Assembly: GCA_003134375.1 (NCBI GenBank)
Contig: PLAY01000050.1
Coordinates: 1-47,712 of the forward strand
Origin: Limisphaerales bacterium
GTDB taxonomy: Bacteria; Verrucomicrobiota; Verrucomicrobiia; Limisphaerales; UBA11358
Length of the DNA: 47,712 bases
Direction: 5' to 3'
The number at the start of each line of letters is the position of its first letter. Position 1 is the stretch's first letter. The position numbers were made by a program, and so were the translations under genes. A model generated the notes under the pieces. That model was not told where the DNA came from. It was given only the letters and a program-made list of their open reading frames with translations, and searched no databases. Positions 1 to 8,732 of the stretch are shown in pieces.

Positions 1-19
1 TATCTAAATCGAAAATGCT

Positions 20-439
20 CTAGTCGGCGCGACAAGGCGGGGCGAAGGACAATCGGTCTTTCTTGCGGTAGGCCAGACCCTGAAATTGGGCGACGAGTTC
101 GCCCTGGTCGTCCTTTATTTCGATGGCATACGAGCCGACCTTGAAGTTCTTGGACACTTCCTTGGCTTCGGCCCAGAGTGTGCCGGTGGTGGCGGCTTTC
201 ATGAAGGTGATGCTCACGTTGAGCGCCACGGACATCGTCCCGTGCGAATTGCAGGCGGCGGCAAAAACGAAATCGCCCAGGGTAAAAATCGCCCCGCCAT
301 GGACCGTTCCCAAGCCGTTCAAATGATACGGATGGAGCGTCATCTTCGCCCGGGCATTGCCGTTCGCCACTTCGAGCAGTTCAATGTTGTTGCGCGCGGC
401 GAACTGGTCGCCTTTGAAAAATTCCTTGATGGCTTTCAT
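20..439 (-). CDS. PaaI-family hotdog acyl-CoA thioesterase
   Basis: Hotdog-fold thioesterase of the PaaI/YdiI type, expected to hydrolyse aryl- or acyl-CoA esters in the cytoplasm. The core motif is the stretch HLNGLGTVHGGAIFTLGD around residues 38-55, with the HGG and the acidic residue of the central helix, followed by strands typical of the family (VALNVSITFMKAA). I start at the ATG at 439 (MKAIKEFF), giving 139 residues, the usual size; a GTG at 484 would add 15 residues that do not look like the family. It is the last gene of the minus-strand run iorA-iorB-paaK-ACT. In that setting it probably recycles CoA from arylacetyl-CoA that accumulates; this is inference. The last residues (APPCRAD) overlap a sequence resembling dispersed repeats elsewhere in the window. 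Confidence 0.85.
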   Translation of the reverse strand: MKAIKEFFKGDQFAARNNIELLEVANGNARAKMTLHPYHLNGLGTVHGGAIFTLGDFVFAAACNSHGTMSVALNVSITFMKAATTGTLWAEAKEVSKNFKVGSYAIEIKDDQGELVAQFQGLAYRKKDRLSFAPPCRAD

Positions 440-553
440 GTTAAATTGTGTGACGTGTGTCGCGTGCCGTGTATCCCTCGTCACTGGACACGGCGCGGAC
501 GGCGCGGCGCGCCGTCACTACCCAGTTAAGCCGCGTGGCGAAGCTTTACACGG

Positions 554-997
554 TCACCCTTTGAGCCGTTTGGTGAGTTCTTCGCTGCCGACGGTGTTGA
601 TGTTCCGCTCCTTGAGCACCTGCAACGCCGCGTTCGGGTCGCTGAACCGGAACAGCAGCAGCGCGTGGCCGCTCTTGGTCCGGCCAGTGAGCGAGTAGGC
701 GTATTCGACGTTGATGCCGGTGCCTTCGAGGGCGTCGAGAATCGCCGCCAGGCCGCCGGGCTGGTCCGCCACCTCCAGCGCGATGACTTCGGTCACTTTC
801 ACGGCAAAGCCATTCCGCTGCAGGAGCCGCTTTGCCTTGTCGGTGTCCTCCACCACCAGGCGGAGGATGCCGAACTCGCGGGTGTCGGCCAGCGAGCAAG
901 TCTGGATGTTGATGCCGGCCTTGGCCAGCAGCCGGCATGGTGCGCTCAACGAGCCCGGTTTGTTTTCCAGAAAAACGGAAAGTTGTTTGATTTTCAT
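554..997 (-). CDS. tandem ACT-domain protein (paaK-linked)
   Basis: Small protein of 147 residues made only of two ACT domains: the first begins IKQLSVFLENKPGSL, the second VIALEVADQPGGL at about residue 70. ACT domains bind amino acids and regulate linked enzymes; free-standing double-ACT proteins next to phenylacetate-CoA ligases are a common pairing. The ATG at 997 is preceded by AAAGG at good spacing; an upstream start at 1036 would overlap paaK and is less likely. It lies 19 bases after paaK in the same operon, so it probably senses an aromatic amino acid or modulates the ligase (inference). A paralogous ACT gene follows the second paaK at 8177. Confidence 0.85.
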   Translation of the reverse strand: MKIKQLSVFLENKPGSLSAPCRLLAKAGINIQTCSLADTREFGILRLVVEDTDKAKRLLQRNGFAVKVTEVIALEVADQPGGLAAILDALEGTGINVEYAYSLTGRTKSGHALLLFRFSDPNAALQVLKERNINTVGSEELTKRLKG

Positions 998-1016
998 AAG
1001 TTCGCCTTTCTCGGGG

Positions 1017-2348
1017 TTACATGATGCGTTTGTCAATGACGCGTTTCGCCTTGCCTTCGCTGCGTTGCAGAGTACGCGGGGCTACCAGTTTCACCGCCGG
1101 ACGCAGGCCGGTGATGCCTTCGATGGAATGGACCAGCCGTTTTTGCATCTGCTCCATGGCGCTCACGGTGTCGCTGAACGCGTCGGCAGTCACTTCCACC
1201 TGCACTTCCAAGGTGTCGAGGTCCCTCTGGCGGTCCACGATAATCTGGTAATGCGGCAGCGTGCCCTCCACCTTCAGCAACGCGGCTTCGATCTGCGACG
1301 GGAATAAATTGACACCGCGGATGATGAGCATGTCGTCGCTGCGCCGGCCTATGCGGCGGATGCGACGGAGCGTGCGGCCGCAGACGCAGCGGGTGGGTTC
1401 GAGCGAAGTGATATCGCGCGTCCGGTAGCGGATCATGGGCATGGCGCGCTTGCAGAGCGTCGTCAGCACCAGTTCACCCTCCTCACCGTCCGGCAACGGT
1501 TCGAGCGTTTTCGGATCAATGATTTCCGGAAAGAACAGGTCCTCGAAGATGTGCGGGCCGGCCTGATGGACGCATTCCATGGCCACGCCCGGCCCCACGA
1601 TTTCGGACAGTCCGTAAATGTCATACGCCTTGATGTCGCTGCCGGCCTCGATACGTTCGCGCATGTCCTCCGTCCACGGCTCGGCGCCAAAGACGCCGAT
1701 GCGCAACGGCAGTTCCTTCATGTTTATTCCCATTTCACCGGCGCGGTCAATCAGGTGCAGGAAGTAACTGGGTGTGCAACAGATGACGGTGACGCCGAAA
1801 TCCTTCATGAGCATGATCTGGCGGTCGGTGTTGCCGCCGGAGATGGGAATCACGCTGGCACCGAGTGCTTCCGCGCCGTAATGCAGGCCGAGGCCGCCGG
1901 TGAACAGGCCGTAGCCGTAGGCGATCTGGACGATGTCGCCGTTATGCACGCCACACGCGGCGAGGCTGCGAAGCACGGCCCGGGTCCAGTCGTCGAGATC
2001 TTCCTGGGTGTAGGCCACCACAATGGGTTTGCCGGTGGTGCCGCTCGACGCGTGAAAACGCACGATCTCCGACATCGGGCTGGCGCAAAGGCCGAACGGA
2101 TACGTGTCGCGCAGATCCGTTTTGACCGTGAACGGCAGTTTGACGATGTCGTCCATCGAGCGCAAATCGGCGGGCTTGAGCTTGCGTTCGTTCATGCGCT
2201 CGCGAAACAACGAAACGCGGTCGTACGCGCGCTGGACCATGATTTTGAGCCGGGTGAATTGCACGTCGCGCAACTGGGCCGGCGGCAGAAAATCCATCGT
2301 GCTGGCCGGATGGAGGGGAGGGATTTCGCGGTTCTTGCTCATATTCAT
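1017..2348 (-). CDS. paaK: phenylacetate-CoA ligase (copy 1)
   Basis: AMP-forming aryl-CoA ligase of the PaaK family, about 443 residues (family usually 430-440). The ATP-binding loop ASSGTTGKP is near residue 100, the YGLSE motif near 250, and the C-terminal segment SEGKAKRVIDKRIM carries the catalytic-lysine region. It makes phenylacetyl- or indoleacetyl-CoA from the acid, ATP and CoA, or could run in reverse to conserve energy when an oxidoreductase supplies the CoA ester. It sits between iorB and an ACT gene, which argues for aromatic amino acid degradation. Start is ATG 2348 (MNMSKNREI) with ATG 2342 equally possible. The frame stays open further upstream only because it reads through the heptamer repeat (HSTFNIQRPTSN), so that longer start was rejected. 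Confidence 0.93.
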   Translation of the reverse strand: MNMSKNREIPPLHPASTMDFLPPAQLRDVQFTRLKIMVQRAYDRVSLFRERMNERKLKPADLRSMDDIVKLPFTVKTDLRDTYPFGLCASPMSEIVRFHASSGTTGKPIVVAYTQEDLDDWTRAVLRSLAACGVHNGDIVQIAYGYGLFTGGLGLHYGAEALGASVIPISGGNTDRQIMLMKDFGVTVICCTPSYFLHLIDRAGEMGINMKELPLRIGVFGAEPWTEDMRERIEAGSDIKAYDIYGLSEIVGPGVAMECVHQAGPHIFEDLFFPEIIDPKTLEPLPDGEEGELVLTTLCKRAMPMIRYRTRDITSLEPTRCVCGRTLRRIRRIGRRSDDMLIIRGVNLFPSQIEAALLKVEGTLPHYQIIVDRQRDLDTLEVQVEVTADAFSDTVSAMEQMQKRLVHSIEGITGLRPAVKLVAPRTLQRSEGKAKRVIDKRIM

Positions 2349-2386
2349 TACCAAAATAAACGAGGGTTGAAATCTGAAATCAGGAA

Positions 2387-2480
2387 AACATCGAACGTTG
2401 AACACCGAACGCCGAACGCCGGGCCGAATAGTGCCGGGTTCATTCGATGTTGGACGTTGAATGTTGAATGTTGAATGTTC
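2387..2480. repeat. inverted pair of heptamer tandem arrays
   Basis: Left arm 2387-2421 is five 7-base units (aacatcg, aacgttg, aacaccg, aacgccg, aacgccg); right arm 2446-2480 is five units (gatgttg, gacgttg, aatgttg, aatgttg, aatgttc). The right arm is approximately the reverse complement of the left, so the whole can fold back. It occupies the iorB-paaK gap and touches the iorB stop codon. The same unit type is inside metH at 40780. Confidence 0.9.
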
Positions 2481-2967
2481 ATTTCTTCTGACTTTGGCCG
2501 GCGCGGCCGGCGAGGAATGCCTGGTGGTTGGCGTCAAAGAATTCGGCGGGGAAACCTTCGCGCAAGGCTTCCAGCCACCCGGCTTCCGGCAACGGCAAAT
2601 GCACGCTCAATGCGCCAAGCAGCGCCACGTTCAGTGTTTTCTTGTTCGGCAGTTTGCCGGCATCGACTGCGTCCGGCGTGATCAACATCCCGTCGGGTTT
2701 GAGATAATGTTTGTGCGGGTCCACCTGCGTCGGTTCGAGCACGAGCAGATAATCCGCCTCGCCCGGCGGCACCATGGGGCTGAGCACGATCTGGCCAAAA
2801 CGCACGTCGCTGGTGACCGAACCGCCGCGCTGGCTCATGCCTTTGATCTCGCTTTTCTTCACGTCAAAACCGGCGCGCAACGCCGCGTCGGCCAAAATGT
2901 CCGACGCCTTGAGCACGCCCTGGCCGCCCAGCCCGGCCACCACCACGTTGATCAGCCGGCCGCGCAT
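2479..2967 (-). CDS. iorB: indolepyruvate ferredoxin oxidoreductase, beta subunit
   Basis: Gamma/beta-type subunit of 2-oxoacid:acceptor oxidoreductases, 162 residues. It opens with the family signature NVVVAGLGGQGVLKASDIL and contains the conserved KKSEIKGMSQRGGSV stretch. With IorA it would decarboxylate aryl pyruvates (from Trp, Phe, Tyr) to arylacetyl-CoA. The ATG at 2967 is preceded by AAGGAGG at ideal spacing and lies inside the end of iorA (16-base overlap), indicating translational coupling. The stop codon abuts a heptamer repeat array. Function follows from family and neighbours; substrate range is not determined by the sequence. Confidence 0.92.
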   Translation of the reverse strand: MRGRLINVVVAGLGGQGVLKASDILADAALRAGFDVKKSEIKGMSQRGGSVTSDVRFGQIVLSPMVPPGEADYLLVLEPTQVDPHKHYLKPDGMLITPDAVDAGKLPNKKTLNVALLGALSVHLPLPEAGWLEALREGFPAEFFDANHQAFLAGRAGQSQKK

Positions 2968-4571
2968 GGGCCCTCCTTCTTTTCGCACTCGCTCTGTTCC
3001 AGTTCGCGCAGCCGTTTGACGATGAGAATGCACGGCCGCCGGGCAATGATGACACACAATTCGTTGCTCGCGAGGCATTCGTCCAAGGTGCGCTCAAACT
3101 CATTTGAACCAACGCGCGGCTCAACCACGTGGACGCGCTTCACGCCGAGTGAACGGGCCAGGTCTTCCAGCACGAGTTTGTTGGTCGGCTGGTGGTTGAG
3201 CTTCCGGCCGGTCCCGGGATGTTCCTGGTGGCCGGTCATGGCCGTGGTGCCGTTGTCCAGAATGATGAGCACGTGTCCGCTGGGCGGCGGGTTGTAAACC
3301 ATCTCCACCAGGCCGCTGATGCCGCTGTGCACAAACGTGCTGTCGCCAATGATACTGACCACGCGTCGCGCCTGTTCCAGCGGCAACACATGACGCAACC
3401 CCAAGCCCACGCCAAGGCTCGCGCCCATGCAAACGCAGGAATCCATGGCTTCAAAGGGTTTCAGCACGCCCAGCGTGTAGCAACCGATGTCGCCCGCCAC
3501 AATGCAGTCGCGCTGGCGCAACGCCTCGAACACCAGGCGATACTGGCACGCGTCGCACAGTTGCGGCGGCTTGCCCGCCAACTGCGCCAGTTCGGGGGTG
3601 ATGTCGTTGTTGAGAATCCGCCGCACGCGCGGCACACTGAGTTCGCCGAAACGGTACATCTCCGCCTTGCCTTCAACCTTGATTCCCGCCGCGCGGATGG
3701 CCTCCACGAGGTATGGATCGCCCTCCTCGATGACGAGGCACCGTTTCACGCTTTTGACAAACGCGGCGATCTTTTTCATCGGCAGCGGATGGGTGAAACC
3801 CAGTTTGAGCACGCTCGCTTCCGGCGCGGCTTCGCGGGCGTGCATGAAGGAAATGCCCGAGGTGATGATCCCCAGTTTTTTGTCGCCGGGCACAACGCGG
3901 TTGAGGGAACAGGTTTCATTCCATTCCCCGATTTCGGCCAGCTTCTGCCGCAGCCGTTTGTGTGCGGGGCGGGCGTTGGCCGGAATCATCACCCGCGCAC
4001 GGATGTCGCGCTCGAATTTCGGCGCCTTCGCCGTTCCGCCTGGACCGCGCGGCTGCACGACGGTGTAACTGTGGCAGACCCGCGTGGTGGCGCGGAGGAC
4101 CACCGGCAACTTCCAACGTTCGGAAATTTCAAACGCGGCCAGCAGGAAATCGTAGGCTTCCTGGGAATCGGACGGTTCGAGCATCGGTACGCTGGCGGCG
4201 ACGGCATAACGGCGGTTGTCCTGCTCGTTCTGGCTCGAGGCCATTCCGGGATCGTCCGCGGAAATGACGACCAATCCCCCGCTCACGCCGGTGTAGGCCA
4301 CGGTGAACAGCGGATCGGCGGCAACATTGAGGCCGACATGTTTCATGGTCGCCATGGCGCGGGCGCCGGCAAAAGCCGCGCCGATGGCGACTTCCAGGGC
4401 GACCTTTTCGTTGGGCGACCACTGGCCAAGGCCGCCCAGTTCGGAGAAACGTTCGAGAATTTCGGTGGACGGCGTGCCGGGATAGCCCGTGCCCAGGGCG
4501 ACGCCGGCATCACGCGCGGCCAGCGCAATGGCCTCGTCGCCGCTCAGCAGTTGTCGTTTGGGTGCAGGCAT
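2952..4571 (-). CDS. iorA: indolepyruvate ferredoxin oxidoreductase, alpha subunit (no ferredoxin tail)
   Basis: Thiamine-diphosphate enzyme subunit, 539 residues. The N-terminal pyrimidine-binding region reads GDEAIALAARDAGVALGTGYPGTPS, and the C-terminal TPP-binding region contains GDIGCYTLGVL and IIGDSTFVHSGI. Family members usually continue with a ferredoxin-like domain holding two CxxCxxC clusters; here the protein ends about 25 residues after ARRPCILIVKR with only scattered cysteines, so the iron-sulfur relay is missing. The CDACQYR segment replaces the more typical CPGCPHR. It is the first gene of the operon and overlaps iorB. Most likely an aryl-pyruvate oxidoreductase, but its electron acceptor route is unclear, and a non-redox decarboxylase role cannot be excluded. 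Confidence 0.9.
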   Translation of the reverse strand: MPAPKRQLLSGDEAIALAARDAGVALGTGYPGTPSTEILERFSELGGLGQWSPNEKVALEVAIGAAFAGARAMATMKHVGLNVAADPLFTVAYTGVSGGLVVISADDPGMASSQNEQDNRRYAVAASVPMLEPSDSQEAYDFLLAAFEISERWKLPVVLRATTRVCHSYTVVQPRGPGGTAKAPKFERDIRARVMIPANARPAHKRLRQKLAEIGEWNETCSLNRVVPGDKKLGIITSGISFMHAREAAPEASVLKLGFTHPLPMKKIAAFVKSVKRCLVIEEGDPYLVEAIRAAGIKVEGKAEMYRFGELSVPRVRRILNNDITPELAQLAGKPPQLCDACQYRLVFEALRQRDCIVAGDIGCYTLGVLKPFEAMDSCVCMGASLGVGLGLRHVLPLEQARRVVSIIGDSTFVHSGISGLVEMVYNPPPSGHVLIILDNGTTAMTGHQEHPGTGRKLNHQPTNKLVLEDLARSLGVKRVHVVEPRVGSNEFERTLDECLASNELCVIIARRPCILIVKRLRELEQSECEKKEGPCAAG

Positions 4572-4934
4572 GTGATTCGCATTGGCTCAAGATTTAGCTG
4601 AGTGCAACAAAAAGCGCCGATGATGACAAGTGCCGTTTTTACGGTGTGAGGGTCGGGCTGAAGTCTGGCGCTCAAAACTTGATTTTCCGCAACTTTGACA
4701 ACCTTTTTCAGGGAATCATGAACAGGAATTTTGTGCATTAAATCACCTGCTTTCTGTAAAAATGGGCTTATACGGGCTGGACACGCCGGAAATTGTTTCT
4801 AATTCTAATCCGAATTCCACGAACTGGATATCTGTAATTGCAGCCGGCGCGTCGCCGGGATTCGGGAACAGTCGCGGAAGCGGAAAATTACAATCAAGTC
4901 TTCAATCGCCAATCAGACCGGAGATTCGAATCTT
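4572..4934. other. divergent intergenic region between iorA and porin gene
   Basis: 363 bases without a convincing gene. It must hold the promoters of the leftward ior-paaK operon and the rightward porin. A TTGACA lies at 4695-4700 on the plus strand but no good -10 follows at 16-18 bases, and no clear operator palindrome was seen. One open frame on the minus strand (4544-4738) has no recognisable features and overlaps iorA. Confidence 0.5.
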
Positions 4935-6500
4935 ATGTTGAACACCAAATTGAAACTGACGTTGGGTCTTGCCGCGCTGGCCGCGACGACCGCCCTGGCT
5001 CAAACTCAAACCGCCACGCCCACCGGCACAACTTCTGCCCCGCCAGCCGAGGCGTCGGCTGCCACACCGGTCGCGGCAACTCCGGCGCCGCCACCGCCGA
5101 TCACTTTCGACCAATGGGCGAAAGAGGTCAAGAACGTCGAGCTACCGCTGACTTGGGGTGCCGACATGCGCATCCGCAATGAGTACTTCAAAAATGCGTT
5201 GAGCCTGGGTTCGGGTCCCAGCAGCGGGCCGTTTGGCACCGTGCATGAACAGGACTATTTCCGTTTTCGTGGCCGGGTTTGGGCCAGCCTGTTTCCGACA
5301 AACGACCTGAGTTTTAACATCCGTCTGGCCGCTGAGCCGCGGGAGTTTTTGAAAAGCTCGACCATGGACACATACTTCGAAAGATCGGGCATGCAGTGGC
5401 GGTACGGGATTATTGACAACTTCAACGTGCAATGGAAGGAACCGCTGGACCAGCCGGCTACCGTGACGGTTGGACGCCAGGAAATTAACCTGGGTGACAA
5501 CTGGCTGTTCGGAGATGGCACGCCCGAGGACGGATCCTTCACCTCTTTCCTCGATTCCGCCCGCGTCACCTACAATCTAAAAAATCAGCACACCACCATT
5601 GATGCCATCGGCATCGTCCAGTACGCCCGGCCGGACGCCTGGCTGCCCACCATCGGCCCCTCCACCTCACAGGGTGGAAACCCGAACGCGTATCTCCTGA
5701 CCGACCAAAACGAAAAGGGCGCGGTTCTGTATATCGCCAACAAGAGCCTGCCGGCAGCCAACCTGGACGGTTTCTTTATCTACAAACACGACTCGGCCAT
5801 CAACAACGCTCCGGCCTCGATCTTCTCTGACAACGCGGACATTTACACGTTTGGCGGCCGTGTATCGGGTTTGGTGTGGGAGCACTGGAACTATTCGGCG
5901 GAGGGGGCCTATCAGTTCGGCAGGAAACAATATCAGTATAACATGCCGGGAGGTGCACCTGAGCCGGCGGCGGCGGACGGCAAATTCCACGACCTCAACG
6001 CTTTTGGCGTGAACAGCAAGATCAGCTACCTCTTCAAGGACAAGCTGAACGACCAGTTGAGCATGGTTTTTGAGTTTCTTTCCGGGGATAATCCAAACAC
6101 GGGGAACGATGAAATGTTCGACGTGCTGTGGGGGCGATGGCCGCAGTGGAGCGAGATGTACAACATTTACAGCTACGTTAACGAAACGCGCGTGGGGCAA
6201 GCGGCCAATCTCATACGCTTCGGCCCAACTTGGAGCGTGGACCCGATCAAGGGCATGAATTTCAGCCTTACCTATAACGCGTTGTTTGCGGATCAGGATG
6301 TGCCCACTCAAGCGACTGTGCCTTCGGACTTCACGGGGACGGGGAACTTTCGCGGCCATTACCTCCAATCTGTCCTCAAATACAAGTTCACCAAGAACTT
6401 GAGCGGCCTCCTCATGGGCGAATGCCTCTTCCCGGGCGACTACTATACCAGCCGGGATGTGATGGATTTCGTGCGCGCCGAAGTAACGTTTACGTTCTAG
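4935..6500 (+). CDS. outer-membrane porin, alginate-export (AlgE) like
   Basis: 521 residues beginning with a signal peptide (MLNTKLKLTLGLAALAATTALAQ) whose likely cleavage is after ALA. A Pro/Ala/Thr-rich linker follows (residues 23-55), then a long run of alternating amphipathic strands with aromatic girdles, ending in TFTF with a terminal Phe as needed for BAM-mediated insertion. The strand pattern (RFRGRVWASLFPTNDL, TVGRQEINLGDNWLFGDG) resembles the alginate-export beta-barrel family. It would form an outer-membrane channel. Its position between the two paaK modules suggests uptake of an organic acid or oligosaccharide substrate, but this is only context. A CCGGAG sits about 11 bases before the ATG. 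Confidence 0.8.
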   Translation: MLNTKLKLTLGLAALAATTALAQTQTATPTGTTSAPPAEASAATPVAATPAPPPPITFDQWAKEVKNVELPLTWGADMRIRNEYFKNALSLGSGPSSGPFGTVHEQDYFRFRGRVWASLFPTNDLSFNIRLAAEPREFLKSSTMDTYFERSGMQWRYGIIDNFNVQWKEPLDQPATVTVGRQEINLGDNWLFGDGTPEDGSFTSFLDSARVTYNLKNQHTTIDAIGIVQYARPDAWLPTIGPSTSQGGNPNAYLLTDQNEKGAVLYIANKSLPAANLDGFFIYKHDSAINNAPASIFSDNADIYTFGGRVSGLVWEHWNYSAEGAYQFGRKQYQYNMPGGAPEPAAADGKFHDLNAFGVNSKISYLFKDKLNDQLSMVFEFLSGDNPNTGNDEMFDVLWGRWPQWSEMYNIYSYVNETRVGQAANLIRFGPTWSVDPIKGMNFSLTYNALFADQDVPTQATVPSDFTGTGNFRGHYLQSVLKYKFTKNLSGLLMGECLFPGDYYTSRDVMDFVRAEVTFTF

Positions 6501-6682
6501 AATCGGCAAAATGACCCGGAACTGCGGGCGCGAGCGGTTCCTCCACCGCGTCCGCAGCGCCGGCAAGAACGTGAGCCGGGCGGAAATCAATTTGACTTTC
6601 TAGTCCCGCACCGAAACGATAACGGGCATTCGCGGACGCTGCGCGGTTCTTCCGCCGCGTCCGCGATGATTATTAGACCACC

Positions 6683-7975
6683 ATGTTCCGGGACCAGAAA
6701 ATCGAAACGCTTGACCGCCCCGCGCTGGAGCAGTTACAGCTTCAACGCCTGCGGAAAACCGTCCGCCGCGTGGCCGCGCACGTGCCGTTTTACCGCCAGA
6801 AATTCGCCGAACTGGGCGTGAAGCCGGCGGATATCCGGTCGCTCGCCGACCTGCGCCGCCTGCCCTTTACCGGCAGTGCCGACTTGCGCGCCAACTATCC
6901 CACCGGCCTGCTGGCCATGCCTTACGACACCACCCTCCGCCTGCACACTTCCAGCGGTACCACCGGCAAACCCAAGGCGCTCTTCTTCTCGCGCAAGGAC
7001 GTGGACAACGCCGCCGAACTGTGCGCGCGTTCGTTCGTCATGACCGGCATCACGCACAAGGACGTGTTTCAGAACATGATGACCTACGGCATGTTCACCG
7101 GCGCGCTGGTCACCCACTACGGCGCGGAAAAAATCGGCTGCCTCGTCATCCCCGCCGGGCCGGGCAATTCCGAGCGGCAGTTGATGCTGATGCAGGATTT
7201 TAGGACGACGTTCATCCACCTTACGCCCAGCTACGCGCTTTACCTGGCAACCTTCCTCGAAAAACATGGCGTTGACCCGCGGCGCGATCTCGCGTTGCGC
7301 AAGGCGTTTGTGGGCGCCGAACCTTACACCGAGGAAACCTGTCGTAAAATTGAAGAGGGGCTTGGCCTTGACGTTTATAACTCCTACGGCCTTTCGGAAA
7401 TGAACGGCCCCGGCATCGCGTTCGAGTGCGTGCAAAAGCACGGCATGCACCTCTGGGAGGACCATTTTCTCATCGAGATCATTGACCCGCAGACCGGCGA
7501 ACCGCTGCCCGACGGCGAGGCTGGAGAACTGGTGATGACGACGCTCACCCGCGAAGCCATGCCCCTGCTCCGCTACCGCACCCGCGACATCACGTCCATC
7601 ATCACCAGGCCCTGCCCCTGCGGGCGCACGCATCGCCGCCTGAACCGCATCGCCGGCCGTTCGGACGACATGCTCATCGTGCGCGGCGTGAACATCTACC
7701 CGCAGCAGATTGAGCGCGTCCTGATGGCGGCGTCGGGCGTGGGCAGAAATTATCTAATCTCGCTGGAGGGTCTCGACGAGATGACGATCAAGGTGGAACT
7801 GGCGGAAGCCGGTTTCGAGGGACAGGTGGAGCAGCTCATGAAATTGCAGGGCCAGTTGGCCGAGAAATTGCGCACGGAAATCCTCATCAAACCACAGGTC
7901 CAGCTCCTGCCGCCCGGTTCGCTGCCGGTGAGTGAAGGCAAGGCCAAACGCGTGATTGACAATCGCAAGCTGTAA
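6683..7975 (+). CDS. paaK: phenylacetate-CoA ligase (copy 2)
   Basis: Second PaaK-family ligase, 430 residues, the standard size. It has the ATP loop TSSGTTGKPKALFF near residue 93, the NSYGLSEMNGPG motif near 238, RYRTRDIT, and the C-terminal SEGKAKRVIDNRKL. It is clearly paralogous to copy 1 (shared RRIGRRSDDMLI/NRIAGRSDDMLI and IRGVNLFPSQIE/VRGVNIYPQQIE segments) but diverged, suggesting a different aryl acid or opposite direction. It follows the porin on the plus strand and precedes an ACT gene, repeating the paaK-ACT order seen at 1-2.3 kb. No strong Shine-Dalgarno precedes the ATG. Confidence 0.93.
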   Translation: MFRDQKIETLDRPALEQLQLQRLRKTVRRVAAHVPFYRQKFAELGVKPADIRSLADLRRLPFTGSADLRANYPTGLLAMPYDTTLRLHTSSGTTGKPKALFFSRKDVDNAAELCARSFVMTGITHKDVFQNMMTYGMFTGALVTHYGAEKIGCLVIPAGPGNSERQLMLMQDFRTTFIHLTPSYALYLATFLEKHGVDPRRDLALRKAFVGAEPYTEETCRKIEEGLGLDVYNSYGLSEMNGPGIAFECVQKHGMHLWEDHFLIEIIDPQTGEPLPDGEAGELVMTTLTREAMPLLRYRTRDITSIITRPCPCGRTHRRLNRIAGRSDDMLIVRGVNIYPQQIERVLMAASGVGRNYLISLEGLDEMTIKVELAEAGFEGQVEQLMKLQGQLAEKLRTEILIKPQVQLLPPGSLPVSEGKAKRVIDNRKL

Positions 7976-8005
7976 AGCAACCGGATGAAAAGGAACCACG
8001 ATATT

Positions 8006-8140
8006 GTAGCGCAGGCTTTCCAGCCTGCGGGTTCACGGGACATTCCTGTCCCGTGTTGGCGCGATGACAGCAATCGTTGGACTGCTCGATATGGGGACTG
8101 GAAAGTCCCCAAAACCCGCAGACAGGAATGTCTGCGCCAC
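8006..8140. repeat. composite GTAG-type palindromic repeat
   Basis: Starts GTAGCGCAG and ends CTGCGCCAC, with four internal hairpins: GCAGGC/GCCTGC, GGGAC/GTCCC, GGGGACT/AGTCCCC-type and GCAGACA/TGTCTGC. It lies between paaK copy 2 and its ACT gene. A sister element with the same outer ends and shuffled hairpins is at 13485-13607. Confidence 0.9.
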
Positions 8141-8176
8141 ATAGTCCTCCCAGCTTAAATCCCAAGAAAGGACCAA

Positions 8177-8602
8177 ATGAACGACATCAAAATGGTGGCT
8201 GCTTTTGCCGAGAACAAACCCGGCCAGGTCGCCCACTTCACCAAAATCCTCGCCGGCGCCAGCATCAACATCCGCTGGCTCGCCGTGGCCAGCACCGGCC
8301 CGTTCGGCGTGATGAAGTTCCTGGTCAGCAATCCGGAGAAGGCCTGCGAGGCCCTCAAACACGAAGGCTTCGTCGTCAAACTGGTGGACGCGCTCGCCAT
8401 TGAAGTTCCGGACAAGCCCGGCGGATTGCATGCCGTGGCCGATTGTCTGGCCAAACACAACATCAACCTCGACAACGCGTCGGGTTTCACCGCCAACAAC
8501 CGTGCCATTCTGGTCATTGAAGTCTCCAACCACGACCTGGCCCACGCTGTCCTCCAAAAGCAGGGCTTCCACGTGTTGGAGCAAAAAGAACTGCCGGTGT
8601 AG
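8177..8602 (+). CDS. tandem ACT-domain protein (copy 2)
   Basis: 141 residues with two ACT units: residues 3-70 (KMVAAFAENKPGQVAHFTKI) and 71-141 (AIEVPDKPGGLHAVADCL). Paralogue of the ACT gene at 554-997 and, like it, placed directly after a paaK. An AAAGGACC sits at good distance before the ATG. Expected to be a cytoplasmic amino-acid-sensing partner of the ligase or of aromatic amino acid metabolism; the ligand cannot be read from the sequence. The gap to paaK holds a composite palindromic repeat rather than a terminator, so co-transcription is possible. Confidence 0.85.
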   Translation: MNDIKMVAAFAENKPGQVAHFTKILAGASINIRWLAVASTGPFGVMKFLVSNPEKACEALKHEGFVVKLVDALAIEVPDKPGGLHAVADCLAKHNINLDNASGFTANNRAILVIEVSNHDLAHAVLQKQGFHVLEQKELPV

Positions 8603-8607
8603 CCGTT

Positions 8608-8635
8608 GGTTGAGGGTTGAGGGTTGAGCGTTGAG
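8608..8635. repeat. heptamer tandem array (ggttgag x4)
   Basis: Four consecutive 7-base units: ggttgag three times, then cgttgag. It lies just after the ACT gene stop codon. Confidence 0.85.
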
Positions 8636-8711
8636 GGCATAAAGTCCGTGTGACCCCACTATTCACTTTAGCCTTCCTTGCCGCGCCGAAATGATAATGA
8701 AGGCGGGAGCA

Positions 8712-8732
8712 TTTAGCCTTTAGCCTTTAGCA
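8712..8732. repeat. heptamer tandem array (tttagcc x3) at a gene 3' end
   Basis: Units tttagcc, tttagcc, tttagca. On the minus strand the array encodes the last residues (LKAKG) and the stop codon of the thioesterase gene 8713-9126. Confidence 0.8.

Noticed and set aside
2349-2537. Longer N-terminus for paaK copy 1
   Set aside because: The extra residues (HSTFNIQRPTSN...) are translation of the heptamer array, not part of the ligase.
3192-4601. 469-codon plus-strand frame opposite iorA
   Set aside because: Shadow frame without recognisable protein features.
4544-4738. 64-codon minus-strand frame upstream of iorA
   Set aside because: Overlaps the iorA start and has no recognisable features.
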